Source of the DNA: Nioella aestuarii
Lineage (GTDB): Bacteria > Pseudomonadota > Alphaproteobacteria > Rhodobacterales > Rhodobacteraceae
NCBI RefSeq assembly: GCF_050896395.1
Contig: NZ_JBPBBA010000010.1
Location: forward strand, 31,458-95,457
Length of the DNA stretch: 64,000 bases
Reading direction: 5' to 3'
The translations under genes were made by a program, and so were the position numbers. A model generated the notes under the pieces. That model did no database searches. It was not told where the DNA came from and saw nothing but the letters and a program-made list of their open reading frames with translations. Positions 44,260 to 53,056 of this stretch are shown piece by piece (the first letter of the stretch is position 1; each line of letters begins with the position of its first letter).

Positions 44260-44712
44260 GTGAAACTTACAGCTCTTGCAGCTGGCGTGCTTTTGATAGC
44301 CGCTCCGACTTTCGCGGACGAGGTTGCGCCAGCGGACGTGGTGTTTGGCGAATATGGTGAGGTCGAGGCCTCTCTGACCGGTGCACCGGGCGATGCTGCG
44401 GCTGGCCGCGAAGTGTTTGCAGGGCGCCGTCTTGGAAATTGCCTCGCCTGTCATCAAAACTCTGACATGGAAGATCAGCCATTCCATGGTGAGGTGGGCC
44501 CGATGCTTGACGGGGTCGGCGACCGCTGGACCGAAGCCGACCTTCGCGGGATTATCGTGAACTCTAAGAACGTGTTCCCCGATACGATCATGCCCGCTTT
44601 CTACGTGAACGAGGGGTTCATTCGCCCGCGTGAAGAATTCGTGGGTCAGACGATCCTGTCGGCACAGCAGGTGGAGGACGTCGTCGCCTACCTGATGACG
44701 CTTCAGGACTGA
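44260..44712 (+). CDS. soxX: SoxX monoheme cytochrome c
   Basis: Small subunit of the SoxXA cytochrome that oxidatively couples thiosulfate to the SoxY cysteine. The GTG at 44260 is chosen because GGGAGGA lies seven bases upstream (the ATG at 44254 is too close); it begins a signal peptide MKLTALAAGVLLIAAPTFAD. The heme c site is CLACH at residues 61-65. A distal Met ligand is probably in TIMPAFYVNEG. Length 150 aa. Confidence 0.92.
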   Translation: MKLTALAAGVLLIAAPTFADEVAPADVVFGEYGEVEASLTGAPGDAAAGREVFAGRRLGNCLACHQNSDMEDQPFHGEVGPMLDGVGDRWTEADLRGIIVNSKNVFPDTIMPAFYVNEGFIRPREEFVGQTILSAQQVEDVVAYLMTLQD

Positions 44713-44749
44713 CCCGCAGGACGAACCAGAGATCCAGGAGGAAACAGAT

Positions 44750-45172
44750 ATGAACCTGACGCGCAGACAAGCGCTGATCACGGCGATGAGCGCCGCAGCC
44801 GTGGCGGGTGTCCTGCCACGCTCGGCCATGGCAACGGCCCTTGATGATGCAATGGCTGCCTTCACCGGCGGTGCAGAAGCAGCAGAGGGCGGTGTCATCC
44901 TGACCGCGCCCGAGATCGCTGAGAACGGCAACACCGTTCCCGTAGAGGTGGAGGCCGAAGGCGCCACCCGTATCACCATTTTCGCAGCCGGCAATCCCAG
45001 CCCCGGCGTTGTGACCTTCGCCTTTGGGCCGCTGGCCGCCGTTTCGCGCGCCTCGACCCGGATCCGTCTTGCCGGCACCCAGGATGTGGTGGCCGTGGCC
45101 GAGATGGCTGATGGCAGCTACCAGATGGTTGCGCAGGAAGTGAAAGTCACCATCGGCGGCTGCGGCGGCTGA
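44750..45172 (+). CDS. soxY: SoxY sulfur-carrier protein
   Basis: A 140-residue periplasmic protein carrying the substrate on a C-terminal cysteine. It has a Tat signal (TRRQALITAMSAAAVAGVLP) and ends VTIGGCGG, the flexible GGCGG arm on which thiosulfate is bound and oxidised. It is exported folded with SoxZ, whose gene follows after 24 bases. AGGAGG precedes the ATG. Confidence 0.96.
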   Translation: MNLTRRQALITAMSAAAVAGVLPRSAMATALDDAMAAFTGGAEAAEGGVILTAPEIAENGNTVPVEVEAEGATRITIFAAGNPSPGVVTFAFGPLAAVSRASTRIRLAGTQDVVAVAEMADGSYQMVAQEVKVTIGGCGG

Positions 45173-45196
45173 GCGAAGAGAGCAGGAGAGAGACCC

Positions 45197-45520
45197 ATGG
45201 AAGGTGTACGCCCCCGCGTTCGTGTCGACAATGCCTCCGAGGCCGGAGAAACTGTCGAAGTTAAAACCCTGATCAGCCACCCGATGGAATCGGGCCAGCG
45301 CCGCGACGGCGATGGCAACACGATCCCGCGCCAGATCATCAACCGCTTCACCGCCGAATATAACGGCGAGATGGTGATCGACGTGACGATCGAACCGGCT
45401 GTATCGACCAACCCCTATTTCGAGTTCGACGCCACCGTGCCCGAACCCGGCACGTTTACCTTCACGTGGTATGACGATGATGGGGATGTCTACACGGCAA
45501 CCGACGATCAAAGCTTCTGA
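45197..45520 (+). CDS. soxZ: SoxZ
   Basis: A 107-residue Ig-like partner of SoxY, forming the SoxYZ carrier complex. The sequence VKTLISHPMESGQRRDGDGN and FTFTWYDDDGDVYTATD are typical. No signal peptide, because SoxZ hitchhikes through Tat with SoxY. AGGAGAGAG upstream. Confidence 0.95.
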   Translation: MEGVRPRVRVDNASEAGETVEVKTLISHPMESGQRRDGDGNTIPRQIINRFTAEYNGEMVIDVTIEPAVSTNPYFEFDATVPEPGTFTFTWYDDDGDVYTATDDQSF

Positions 45521-45561
45521 TCGCTGGCATCCAGAAAACCAGAATATTAGGGAGGACCAAG

Positions 45562-46410
45562 ATGCCAGGAAATGCACGCAAAGCCACGATGGCGGTACTG
45601 CTTGCCGGTACCGTAATGGTGGCACCTGCTCTCGGTGACGAAAGCGCCGAACTGGTGATTGACGGACAGGTGTTCGTCACTCGGACGGAAGCGCCCGAGC
45701 ATATGGAATATGTCGACGAGATCATCTCGGGTTGGGTCTTCCGATCGGCAGAAACACAGGCCGTCCAGATGGACGACTTTGACAACCCCGGAATGCTGTT
45801 CGTCGACGAGGGCCTGGACCTGTGGAACGAGGTGGATGGCGAGGCCGGGGAATCCTGTGCATCCTGTCACGGCGACGCAGAGTCGATGGCCGGGGTCCGC
45901 ACACAGATGCCGCGTGTCAATGCAGACGGCGAGCTGTGGGCGATGGAAGACTACGTCAACAACTGCCGGACCGAGCAAATGGGCGCCGAGGCCTGGGGCT
46001 GGGAAAGCGGCCCGATGCTGGCGATGACAACCATGATCTCGTACCAGTCGCGCGGCCTGCCGATGAATGTGCAGATAGACGGCGACGCCCAGGAATACTG
46101 GGAACAGGGCCGGGATCTCTACTACACCCGCTTTGGCCAGCTGAACCTGTCCTGCGCCAACTGCCACGAAGACAACTATGGCACGATGTTACGGGCAGAC
46201 CACCTGTCTCAGGGCCAACTGAACGGCTTTCCGGTTTACCGCCTGAAATGGGCCGGTGTCGGATCCATCCATCGCCGCCTGCGTGGCTGCATCAACGATA
46301 CGCGTGCGACCAGTTTCGCCCGCGGTTCGGATGAGCTGACAGCGCTGGAGCTTTACGTCTCCTCGCGCGGGAACGGTCTGTCGGTCGAGGCCCCCTCGGT
46401 CCGCAACTGA
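45562..46410 (+). CDS. soxA: SoxA diheme cytochrome c
   Basis: Large subunit of SoxXA. The signal peptide AVLLAGTVMVAPALG is followed by two heme sites, C99-A-S-C-H103 and C198-A-N-C-H202. Cys243 in RLRGCINDTRA is the persulfide-carrying catalytic ligand, and Cys135 is the spare cysteine, so this is the diheme type of Paracoccus and Rhodovulum. Length 282 aa. A 41-base gap from soxZ. Confidence 0.95.
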   Translation: MPGNARKATMAVLLAGTVMVAPALGDESAELVIDGQVFVTRTEAPEHMEYVDEIISGWVFRSAETQAVQMDDFDNPGMLFVDEGLDLWNEVDGEAGESCASCHGDAESMAGVRTQMPRVNADGELWAMEDYVNNCRTEQMGAEAWGWESGPMLAMTTMISYQSRGLPMNVQIDGDAQEYWEQGRDLYYTRFGQLNLSCANCHEDNYGTMLRADHLSQGQLNGFPVYRLKWAGVGSIHRRLRGCINDTRATSFARGSDELTALELYVSSRGNGLSVEAPSVRN

Positions 46411-46508
46411 CATCAAGAAGACCCGCTAAGGGCTTGAAAACACGAAGATAGCCCCCGGCCACTGGCCGGGGGGTCAATGCCCACATGCTTGCAAAACGGA
46501 ACTGACGC

Positions 46509-48206
46509 ATGATTTCCCGCCGCGAATTCCTCCAGGCTTCGGTTGCAGCTTCTGCCATTCTGGGGGCCTCTGGCACCGGACGGTGGGGCCGCCTGGCTGC
46601 CCAACAGCGCCTGATGACCCAAGATGACCTGCTGAACATGGAGGCCGTGGGCAATGTCACGCTGATCCATATCACCGACATCCATGCGCAGCTGAAACCG
46701 ATCTATTTCCGCGAACCACAGATCAATCTGGGCGTGGGCGAGGTGAACGGGTTGCCGCCCCACGTGACCGGCGCGGATTTCCTGAACCTGTACAACATCC
46801 AACCCGGCAGCCCCGAGGCCTATGCGCTCAGCTACGGCGATTTCGAAGCTCTGGCGGCGAATTACGGTCGGATGGGCGGTCTCGACCGGGCTGCGACCGT
46901 GGTCAACCATATCCGCTCGGAACGCCCCGGTGCGCTGCTCCTGGATGGTGGCGATACCTGGCAAGGCTCGCTGACCGCGCTTCGGACAAATGGCGGCGAC
47001 ATGGTCCGCGCGATGAACGCGCTTGGCGTCGACGCCATGACCTCGCATTGGGAATTCACCCTTGGCATCGACCGGGTGACAGAGATCGTCGAGAACGAGA
47101 TGAACTTCCCGTTCCTGGGCGCGAACATTTTCGATTCCATGTGGGACGAACCGGCCTATGAGCCATACCGGATGTTCGAACAGAACGGCGTCAGCATAGC
47201 CGTGATCGGGCAGGCCTTCCCCTACATGCCGATCGCCAACCCAGGCTGGATGTTCCCGGACCTGTCCTTCGGTATCCGCGAAGCGCGCGTGGCCGAGATG
47301 GTCGAGGAAGTGCGCGGGGCAGGGGCCGAGGTGGTCGTTCTGCTCAGCCACAATGGCTTTGACGTGGACCGCAAGCTGGCCAGCCGCGTGCCCGGCATCG
47401 ACGTGATCCTGACCGGCCACACCCATGACGCGCTGCCCGAACCTGTGGTGGTGGGCAGCACTCTGGTCATCGCGACCGGCAGCCACGGCAAGTTTGTCAG
47501 CCGCCTCGACCTCGACGTGCGCGACGGCGGGGTGCAGGGCTATGGCTATCGCCTGATCCCGATATTCTCGGACGTGATCACCCCCGATGCCGACATGGCG
47601 GCGCTGATCGACGCGGAACGCGCCCCCTACGAGGCGGAACTGGGCGAGGTTCTGGGCCAGACCGCCAACACGCTTTACCGTCGCGGCAATTTCAACGGCA
47701 CCTGGGACGATCTGCTGTGCCAGGCGATGCTGGGAGAACGCGACGCCGATATCGCGCTGTCGCCGGGCTTCCGGTGGGGCACCAGCGTCCCCGCGGGGCA
47801 GGACATCACCAAGGAAGAGCTCTTTAACGCTACGGCGATGAGCTATCCGAATTGCTATCGCAGCGAGATGACGGGCGAGTTGATCCACACGATCATGGAA
47901 GATGTGGCCGACAACCTGTTTAACACCGATCCCTATTACCAGCAGGGCGGTGACATGGTTCGCGTTGGTGGCATGGGCTACCGCATCGATATCAGCCAAC
48001 CGCAGGGCAGCCGGATCAGCGACATGACCCTTTTGCGCACGGGTGAGCTGATCGACCCTGCCTCGACCTACACGGTTGCCGGATGGGCCAGCGTGAACGA
48101 GGGCACCGAAGGCCCGCCGATCTGGGAAGTGGCCGAAGCCTATATCCGCCGCGTCGGCACCGTGGACATTCCGCCCAACCAGTCGGTGATCGTGACCGGG
48201 GGCTGA
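46509..48206 (+). CDS. soxB: SoxB sulfate thiol esterase
   Basis: A 565-residue Tat-exported dimanganese enzyme that hydrolyses the terminal sulfonate of the SoxY-thiosulfate adduct to sulfate. Tat signal ISRREFLQASVAASAILGAS; 5'-nucleotidase-like metallophosphatase motifs HITDIHAQLKPIYF, LDGGDTWQGS, MTSHWEFTLG and LTGHTHDALP; a C-terminal 5'-nucleotidase domain ends the protein. The 98-base gap after soxA contains a C/G-rich hairpin (CCCCCGGCC/GGCCGGGGGG) near 46452-46474 that may set lower expression. Confidence 0.95.
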   Translation: MISRREFLQASVAASAILGASGTGRWGRLAAQQRLMTQDDLLNMEAVGNVTLIHITDIHAQLKPIYFREPQINLGVGEVNGLPPHVTGADFLNLYNIQPGSPEAYALSYGDFEALAANYGRMGGLDRAATVVNHIRSERPGALLLDGGDTWQGSLTALRTNGGDMVRAMNALGVDAMTSHWEFTLGIDRVTEIVENEMNFPFLGANIFDSMWDEPAYEPYRMFEQNGVSIAVIGQAFPYMPIANPGWMFPDLSFGIREARVAEMVEEVRGAGAEVVVLLSHNGFDVDRKLASRVPGIDVILTGHTHDALPEPVVVGSTLVIATGSHGKFVSRLDLDVRDGGVQGYGYRLIPIFSDVITPDADMAALIDAERAPYEAELGEVLGQTANTLYRRGNFNGTWDDLLCQAMLGERDADIALSPGFRWGTSVPAGQDITKEELFNATAMSYPNCYRSEMTGELIHTIMEDVADNLFNTDPYYQQGGDMVRVGGMGYRIDISQPQGSRISDMTLLRTGELIDPASTYTVAGWASVNEGTEGPPIWEVAEAYIRRVGTVDIPPNQSVIVTGG

Positions 48207-48256
48207 ATGAAATGAGCAACAAAAGATTTACAGACGAAGCTGAGCGGAGGACGGAC

Positions 48257-49528
48257 ATGACCGACAGCCCCCACAATAACGGCACGACCCGGCGCGGGTT
48301 CCTTGCGGGAACCGCCGTGGCCGGGGCAGCAGCCATTACTGGAACCGCAGCACGGGCAGATGCGCCCGATCCGGCGATCACCGAGGTGCAGCCCTGGGCG
48401 CGATACCTTGGCGAAGGCGTCGATGCGCGGCCCTATGGCCATCCCTCGGAACACGAGGCGCATGTGGTGCGCCGCAATGTGGAATGGCTGACGGCTGATC
48501 CGATTTCTTCCGTGAACTTTACGCCCATCCATGAACTGGACGGGATCATCACCCCCAATGGCCTCTGCTTTGAGCGTCACCACGGTGGCATCGCGGAAAT
48601 CGACCCGGCCCAGTATCGACTGATGATCAACGGTCTCGTGGATCGCGAGCTTGTCTTCACGCTGGAAGACCTGATGCGCTTCCCCCGTGAAAACCGCGCC
48701 TACTTCCTCGAATGCGCGGCGAACTCTGGCATGGAATGGCGTGGCGCGCAGCTGAATGGCTGCCAATACACCCACGGCATGATCCACAACGTCATGTATA
48801 CCGGTGTTCGCCTGCGGACCCTGCTGGAAGAGGCCGGTGTGCAGCCAGAGGGCGAATGGCTGCTGGCCGAAGGCGCCGATGCCTCGGCGATGACGCGTTC
48901 GATCCCGATGGAAAAAGCGCTGGATGACTGCATGGTTGCCTTCAAGATGAACGGCGAAGCGCTGCGCCCCGAACAAGGCTATCCGGTGCGCCTGGTCGTC
49001 CCCGGTTGGGAAGGCAATATGTGGGTGAAGTGGCTGCGACGGCTTGAGGTCGGTGATCAGCCCTGGCACCACCGGGAAGAGACGTCGAAATACACCGACC
49101 TGTTCGCAGATGGCCGCGCGCGCCGCTTTACCTGGGAAATGGACGCCAAGTCGATCATCACCAGCCCCAGCCCGCAAAAGCCCATCACTCATGGCCCCGG
49201 CCAGATGGTGCTGACCGGTCTGGCGTGGTCCGGTCGCGGGACCATCCCGCGCGTGGATGTGACGCTGGATGGCGGCATCAACTGGCACGAGGCCCGCATG
49301 GACGGTCCCAGCTGGGACAAGTCGCTGCACCGCTTCTACTACGATTTCGAATGGGACGGCTCGCCGATGATCATCCAGAGCCGGGCGCATGACAGCACCG
49401 GCTATGTGCAGCCGACCAAGGACGAGCTGCGCGAAGTGCGGGGCGAGAACTCCATCTACCACAATAACGGCATTCAGACCTACGCCGTGGCAGCCGACGG
49501 GAGCGTTGAAAATGTCGAAATCGCTTAA
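48257..49528 (+). CDS. soxC: SoxC sulfane dehydrogenase, molybdenum subunit
   Basis: A 423-residue molybdopterin protein of the sulfite oxidase family. The ATG at 48257 follows GGAGG at ideal distance and starts a Tat signal TTRRGFLAGTAVAGAAAITG. The molybdenum ligand Cys153 is in FLECAANSGMEW; the C-terminal dimerisation domain (GLAWSGRGTIPRVDVTLDGG) follows. With SoxD it oxidises the outer sulfur of SoxY-persulfide, which allows full oxidation of thiosulfate without sulfur globules. The upstream ATG at 48212 (15 residues longer) is less likely. Its 3' end overlaps soxD by 17 bases. Confidence 0.94.
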   Translation: MTDSPHNNGTTRRGFLAGTAVAGAAAITGTAARADAPDPAITEVQPWARYLGEGVDARPYGHPSEHEAHVVRRNVEWLTADPISSVNFTPIHELDGIITPNGLCFERHHGGIAEIDPAQYRLMINGLVDRELVFTLEDLMRFPRENRAYFLECAANSGMEWRGAQLNGCQYTHGMIHNVMYTGVRLRTLLEEAGVQPEGEWLLAEGADASAMTRSIPMEKALDDCMVAFKMNGEALRPEQGYPVRLVVPGWEGNMWVKWLRRLEVGDQPWHHREETSKYTDLFADGRARRFTWEMDAKSIITSPSPQKPITHGPGQMVLTGLAWSGRGTIPRVDVTLDGGINWHEARMDGPSWDKSLHRFYYDFEWDGSPMIIQSRAHDSTGYVQPTKDELREVRGENSIYHNNGIQTYAVAADGSVENVEIA

Positions 49529-50552
49529 GTTTCTGCTGACCGCCGCCACGCTGACGGCCCTTGGGGCAGCGGCAAGCGCACAGACCTATGGCCTGGGCCG
49601 AGAGGCGCTGCCCGAAGAGGTCGCCGCCTGGGATATCGACATTCGCCCCGACGGGCTTGGCCTGCCAGAAGGATCGGGGTCGGTTCTGGACGGAGAGGAA
49701 GTGTTCCTCGAGCTTTGCGCGTCCTGTCATGGTGACTTTGCTGAAGGTGCTGGCCGTTGGCCGCCTTTGGCGGGCGGGCAAGGATCTTTGGCTTCGGAAG
49801 ATCCGCTGAAAACCATCGGCTCCTACTGGCCGTATCTCTCGACCGTGTGGGACTATGTGCACCGCGCCATGCCCTTTGGCGACGCACAGTCGCTGAGTGA
49901 TGACGAGGTTTACGCGATCACCGCCTTCCTTCTCTACATGAACGATGTGGTGACGGATGATGAGTTCGTCTTGTCCAACGAGAATTTCGGCGACATCGAA
50001 ATGCCGAATGTGGACGGGTTCTACATGGATGACCGCGAAGAAAGCCCGCTCTGGGGCGCGCGAGAGGTCTGCATGACGGATTGTGCTGAAAGCGTGGAAA
50101 TCACCATGCGGGCCAACATCCTTGATGTGACCCCGGATGACGCCGCTGCGCGTGAAGCGCGCGAAGCTGGTGGGGCGGAAGCGGGTGAAGAAGCTGCGGC
50201 AGAGGAACCAGCCGAAGATCCCAATGCGATCGACATGGAATTGGCCGAAGCTGGTGAACGCCTGTTCCGTCAATGCTCCAGCTGTCACCAGGTCGGTGAG
50301 GGGGCGCAGAACCGGACCGGGCCATTGCTGACGGGCATCGTTGGTGCCGCAGCCGGCCAGGTGGAAGGCTTCCGCTACTCCAACCCGATGCAGGCGGCTG
50401 CCGATGAAGGGCTGATCTGGACGCCGGAGGAGCTGCACGCCTTCCTTGAAAACCCGCGCGCCTATATGCGCGGCACGCGGATGGCCTTCCGTGGGGTCGG
50501 AGATGAGGCGGATCGTGCCGCCATCATCGAATACCTCCGCTCGGTGGAGTAA
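49512..50552 (+). CDS. soxD: SoxD diheme cytochrome c
   Basis: Electron-accepting subunit of the SoxCD complex. 346 residues with a signal peptide SLKFLLTAATLTALGAAASA and two heme sites, C69-A-S-C-H73 and C255-S-S-C-H259, joined by an Ala/Glu-rich linker (AGEEAAAEEPAEDPNAID). The first domain has a distal Met in RAMPFGDAQSL. It starts inside soxC, indicating coupled translation. Confidence 0.94.
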   Translation: MSKSLKFLLTAATLTALGAAASAQTYGLGREALPEEVAAWDIDIRPDGLGLPEGSGSVLDGEEVFLELCASCHGDFAEGAGRWPPLAGGQGSLASEDPLKTIGSYWPYLSTVWDYVHRAMPFGDAQSLSDDEVYAITAFLLYMNDVVTDDEFVLSNENFGDIEMPNVDGFYMDDREESPLWGAREVCMTDCAESVEITMRANILDVTPDDAAAREAREAGGAEAGEEAAAEEPAEDPNAIDMELAEAGERLFRQCSSCHQVGEGAQNRTGPLLTGIVGAAAGQVEGFRYSNPMQAAADEGLIWTPEELHAFLENPRAYMRGTRMAFRGVGDEADRAAIIEYLRSVE

Positions 50553-50557
50553 GCCAG

Positions 50558-51232
50558 ATGGTGCGCAGGGTCCTGCTTCCGATCCTTGCAACCCTTGCCG
50601 GGGCCCCCGTGGCCCTGGCGCAGGAGGGTGACGCGGAACGCGGCGCGGTTCTGTTCCGGCAATGCAATTCCTGCCACGTGGCAGAGCCGGATGGTCCGTC
50701 CCGCACCGGCCCCAATCTGTTCGGCGTCGTGGGACGCGTTGCAGGCTCGTTGGAGGGCGTGCGCTATTCCCCCGCTATCCGCGAAGCGGGGGAGGGCGGG
50801 TTGATCTGGACGGTGGAAACCCTGGACGGGTTTTTGCAGGATCCGCGCGGCTACATCCCCGGATCAAGGATGAGCTTTCGTGGAGTGCCGGACCTCCAGG
50901 ACCGGATGGATGTGATCGCCTATCTGACTGGTGATGCGCCGGTTGTTCATTCCTCGGAACTAGGGCGGCTGTCGCCCGAAGTGTTCGCCATCGAGGGCGA
51001 CGTGGAATACGGCGAATACCTGTCCTCCGAATGCGTGGCCTGCCACAGCGCAAGCGGCAGCGATGAGGGTATCCCGGTGATCACCGGGCTGGAGCCCGAA
51101 GCATTCATTCTCGCCTTGCATGATTACCGCGACGGCCATCGGGACCATCAGGTGATGACCACGGTGACCGCAAGACTAACCGACGAGGAGATCGCCTCGT
51201 TGGCGGCCTATTTCGCCCTGTTGGAGGAATAG
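50558..51232 (+). CDS. soxE: SoxE diheme cytochrome c
   Basis: A 224-residue periplasmic cytochrome with a short signal peptide (LLPILATLAGAPVALAQ) and two heme sites, C36-N-S-C-H40 and a later CVACH near residue 160. The first half is close to the second domain of SoxD (SCHVAEPDGPSRTGPNLFGV), consistent with duplication. SoxE with the flavoprotein SoxF forms a flavocytochrome c sulfide dehydrogenase-like pair, oxidising sulfide in vitro. Confidence 0.9.
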   Translation: MVRRVLLPILATLAGAPVALAQEGDAERGAVLFRQCNSCHVAEPDGPSRTGPNLFGVVGRVAGSLEGVRYSPAIREAGEGGLIWTVETLDGFLQDPRGYIPGSRMSFRGVPDLQDRMDVIAYLTGDAPVVHSSELGRLSPEVFAIEGDVEYGEYLSSECVACHSASGSDEGIPVITGLEPEAFILALHDYRDGHRDHQVMTTVTARLTDEEIASLAAYFALLEE

Positions 51233-51290
51233 GGCCAACACCCGCTTGAATGGGTGAGTGATACGACAGCAGAAGTTGGGAGGCTTCGAC

Positions 51291-52553
51291 ATGTTTATGA
51301 ACAGACGCTCATTTCTAGGAACAACAGCAGCAGTGGCCGGGTCATTGGCCGCCCCCGCCGTTCTTGGCCAGGCCCGGCCGCGTGCGGTCGTGATCGGTGG
51401 TGGGGCAGGCGGGGCAACCGCCGCGCGCTACATCGCCAATGACAGCGACGGGATGATCGACGTCACGTTGATCGAGCCAACGCGCCACTACTACACTTGC
51501 TTCTTCTCGAACCTCTATCTGGGCGGCTTCCGCACCATAGAGTCGCTTGGCCACAGCTACGGCACGCTGGCCGCCGATTATGGGATCAATGTCGTCCACG
51601 ACTGGGCCACAGCAATTGATCGCGACGCGCGAACCGTGGCGCTCGCGGGGGGTGGGTCGGTTCCCTATGACCGGCTCATTGTCAGCCCCGGGATCGACTT
51701 CAAGGATGGCGCGGTGCCCGGCTGGTCCACCGCCGCGCAGAACCGGATGCCGCACGCATACAAGGGCGGTTCACAGACCGAACTGCTGCGCGCGCAGCTG
51801 GAAAACATGCGAGAAGGCGGCACCTTCGCCATGGTCGCGCCGCCCAACCCCTATCGCTGCCCGCCGGGGCCGTATGAGCGGGTGTCGATGGTTGCGCATT
51901 ATCTCAGCCAGAACAATCCGACTGCGCGGATTCTGGTTCTTGATCCGAAGGAAACCTTCTCGAAGCAGGCGCTGTTCGAAGATGGGTGGGCGCGGCACTA
52001 TCCTGGCATGATCGAGCGGATCGGCCCCGATTTCGGCGGCGACAGCGTGGAAGTCCGTCCCGACAGCATGGAAGTTGTCGTCGATGGACAGGTTGAGGCG
52101 GTCGATGTCTGCAACGTGATCCCGGCGATGCAGGCGGGCAGCATCCTGCAAAACGCGGCCCTGACGGAAAGCGATTGGGCCACGGTCATGCCCGCGACGA
52201 TGCAGTCGGTGATGGATGAAAACATCCATGTCCTGGGCGACTCCGCCCGTCAGGGGGCGATGCCGAAATCGGGCTTTGCCGCGAACAGCCAGGCCAAGGT
52301 TGCCGCGATGGCCGTGCGCCATGCGCTGACAGATAGCCGCCTGTTCCCGGCGCGGTTCTCGAACACCTGCTGGTCGCTCATCGGCACCGATGACGGCATC
52401 AAGGTGGGGGCGACCTATCAGGCGGGCGAAGACCGGATCGAAGCGGTCGATACATTCATCAGCCAAGTCGGAGAAAGCGAGGAGGTCCGGGAAGAGACCT
52501 ATCGTGAATCGATTGGCTGGTACGACTCCATCACCTCAGACATGTTCGGCTGA
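51291..52553 (+). CDS. soxF: SoxF flavoprotein (flavocytochrome c sulfide dehydrogenase type)
   Basis: A 420-residue exported FAD protein. Tat signal NRRSFLGTTAAVAGSLAAPA; dinucleotide-binding AVVIGGGAGGATAARYIAND; redox cysteines in PTRHYYTCFFSNLYLGG and SNTCWSLIGTDDGIKVGATY, as in FCSD flavin subunits. GGGAGG is six bases before ATG 51291. SoxF reactivates the Sox system and oxidises sulfide with SoxE. Confidence 0.9.
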   Translation: MFMNRRSFLGTTAAVAGSLAAPAVLGQARPRAVVIGGGAGGATAARYIANDSDGMIDVTLIEPTRHYYTCFFSNLYLGGFRTIESLGHSYGTLAADYGINVVHDWATAIDRDARTVALAGGGSVPYDRLIVSPGIDFKDGAVPGWSTAAQNRMPHAYKGGSQTELLRAQLENMREGGTFAMVAPPNPYRCPPGPYERVSMVAHYLSQNNPTARILVLDPKETFSKQALFEDGWARHYPGMIERIGPDFGGDSVEVRPDSMEVVVDGQVEAVDVCNVIPAMQAGSILQNAALTESDWATVMPATMQSVMDENIHVLGDSARQGAMPKSGFAANSQAKVAAMAVRHALTDSRLFPARFSNTCWSLIGTDDGIKVGATYQAGEDRIEAVDTFISQVGESEEVREETYRESIGWYDSITSDMFG

Positions 52554-52621
52554 GGGGGCACTATCCGGCCTCGCGGCAGGATGCTGCGGGGCCATTTCAT
52601 GAACCCGGAAAGGATCAGAAG

Positions 52622-53056
52622 ATGAAACAGTTTGCTCTTGCAGCCGCCCTGACAGCGGCCACCGCCACCGGCGCGTTCGCGCAGCAGGCCGTGACCTATC
52701 CTTTCGATGGCAGCTTTGAGGATGCGGCCTTCGGCGTGGAAAGCGCCATCGTCGGACGCGGCCTTGTGATCGACTACACCAGCCATGTGGGCGAAATGCT
52801 GGAACGCACGCGTGAGGATACCGGAAGCGACGTGGTGCTGTTCGACGAAGCCGATATCTATCTTTTCTGTTCGGCCGTGATCTCGCGTCAGGTGATGGAA
52901 GCCGATCCGATGAACATCGCAAATTGCCCCTATGGCATCTTCATAGCCAGCATGGAGGGCGAGGTCATGATCGGCTACCGGTCGATGCCGGAAGAGTCTA
53001 TGGCGCCAGTAATGGCCCTGCTGGATGAACTGGCGCGAGAGGCAGCCGGTCAATGA
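52622..53056 (+). CDS. Secreted DUF302 domain protein
   Basis: A 144-residue periplasmic protein: signal peptide QFALAAALTAATATGAFAQQ, then one DUF302 domain (FDGSFEDAAFGVESAIVGRG, ending in MIGYRSMPEESMAPVMALLD). Two cysteines (LFCSAVIS and IANCPYG) could form a thiol pair. DUF302 proteins are small alpha/beta proteins of unknown function, often beside sulfur or metal genes. It is 68 bases after soxF and overlaps hemA by four bases. A second, cytoplasmic DUF302 protein is at 61183-61569. Confidence 0.85.
   Translation: MKQFALAAALTAATATGAFAQQAVTYPFDGSFEDAAFGVESAIVGRGLVIDYTSHVGEMLERTREDTGSDVVLFDEADIYLFCSAVISRQVMEADPMNIANCPYGIFIASMEGEVMIGYRSMPEESMAPVMALLDELAREAAGQ

Noticed and set aside
46413..47999. 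528-codon minus-strand frame
   Set aside because: Antisense shadow of soxB caused by the high G+C third positions; the plus-strand product has full SoxB motifs.
48140..49549. 469-codon minus-strand frame
   Set aside because: Antisense shadow of soxC; soxC has its Tat signal and molybdenum Cys.
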